In this document: one piece after another, positions 27,912-28,119 of the stretch
Numbering within the stretch: position 1 is the stretch's first letter
How the letters are laid out: every line of letters begins with the position of its first letter
Source: Reticulitermes lucifugus
Lineage: Eukaryota > Arthropoda > Insecta > Blattodea > Rhinotermitidae
Direction: 5' to 3'
NCBI GenBank assembly: GCA_026260175.1
Contig: JAKCWW010006528.1
Location: 4,098 to 32,216 of the forward strand
Length of the DNA stretch: 28,119 nt
Notes under the pieces: generated by a model
What the model saw: the letters and a program-made list of their open reading frames with translations, nothing else
What the model was told of the DNA's origin: nothing
The model's database searches: none
Made by a program: the position numbers and the translations under genes

Positions 27912-28119
27912 TTTATTACGGAGAAAGGGAGAGACACTGAAGGATACCAGACCGCGCTCCAGCGTTCACGTTTATTACGGAGAAAGGGAGAGACACTGAA
28001 GGATACCAGAGAGACACTGAAGGATACCAGACCGCGCTCCAGCTTTCACGTTTATTACGGAGAAAGGGAGAGACACTGAAGGATACCAGAGAGACACTGA
28101 AGGATACCAGACCGCGCTC
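27912..28119 (+). repeat. Nested 59/80-bp minisatellite, truncated at window edge
   Basis: Units start with TTTATTACGGAGAAAGGGAG at 27912, 27971 and 28051. The first is 59 bp. The second is 80 bp because a 21-bp internal block (GAGACACTGAAGGATACCAG plus A) is duplicated in tandem. The third has the same duplication and runs off the edge. Units are nearly identical (CAGCGTT versus CAGCTTT), implying recent expansion. The array probably continues beyond the window. Confidence 0.95.

Overview
No protein-coding gene, rRNA gene or functional tRNA gene can be supported in this window. It reads as repeat-rich, AT-leaning eukaryotic intergenic or intronic DNA: open frames are short and random-looking, no frame shows conserved exons, and most recognisable structure comes from retroposons, small inverted-repeat elements and simple repeats. 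The dispersed tRNA-headed repeats, and the peptides they would encode by accident (for example MPPxGFEPTI, GWVGPxAGLD and LPPSCADCLEI), resemble what I remember of cockroach genomes (Blattodea, Periplaneta-like). That assignment is from memory and was not tested; the sequence itself only shows an animal-type, SINE-dense genome.

Layout. 1-2.5 kb: the edge of a SINE-B copy, a 157-bp pogo/Tigger-type MITE with TA target duplications, a TA microsatellite, then a SINE-B and a SINE-A copy in tandem. 2.5-5 kb: a decayed SINE-B, then a SINE-A embedded in a long TATAG microsatellite. 5-7.3 kb: a decayed SINE, a 140-bp inverted-repeat MITE and a TTTA repeat. 7.6-9.6 kb: three diverged direct repeats whose translation recalls C2H2 zinc fingers, interrupted by SINE insertions. 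9.8-11.1 kb: two C-terminal tails of LINE polymerases, both on the minus strand. 11.3-12.4 kb: SINE-A and SINE-C on the minus strand. 12.8-16.5 kb: degenerate tRNA-like heads, a 26-bp minisatellite, two related segments with a hammerhead-like core, and a SINE-A with a perfect 15-bp target duplication that contains an assembly gap. 16.5-22.1 kb: mostly featureless, with SINE-B, TA microsatellite, SINE-A and SINE-B. 22-28.1 kb: a CA/TA microsatellite, a 530-bp inverted-repeat element, a perfect 27-bp hairpin, a 138-bp inverted-repeat element and a nested 59/80-bp minisatellite running off the right edge.

The elements do not form a pathway. What they share is the history of the locus: at least three tRNA-headed SINE families (A, five copies; B, six copies; C, one copy) need LINE machinery in trans, and families B and C carry the same 3' tail, as if they were mobilised by the same LINE. 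The most unusual candidates are the zinc-finger-like direct repeats, the hammerhead-like motifs and the perfect hairpin flanked by direct repeats.
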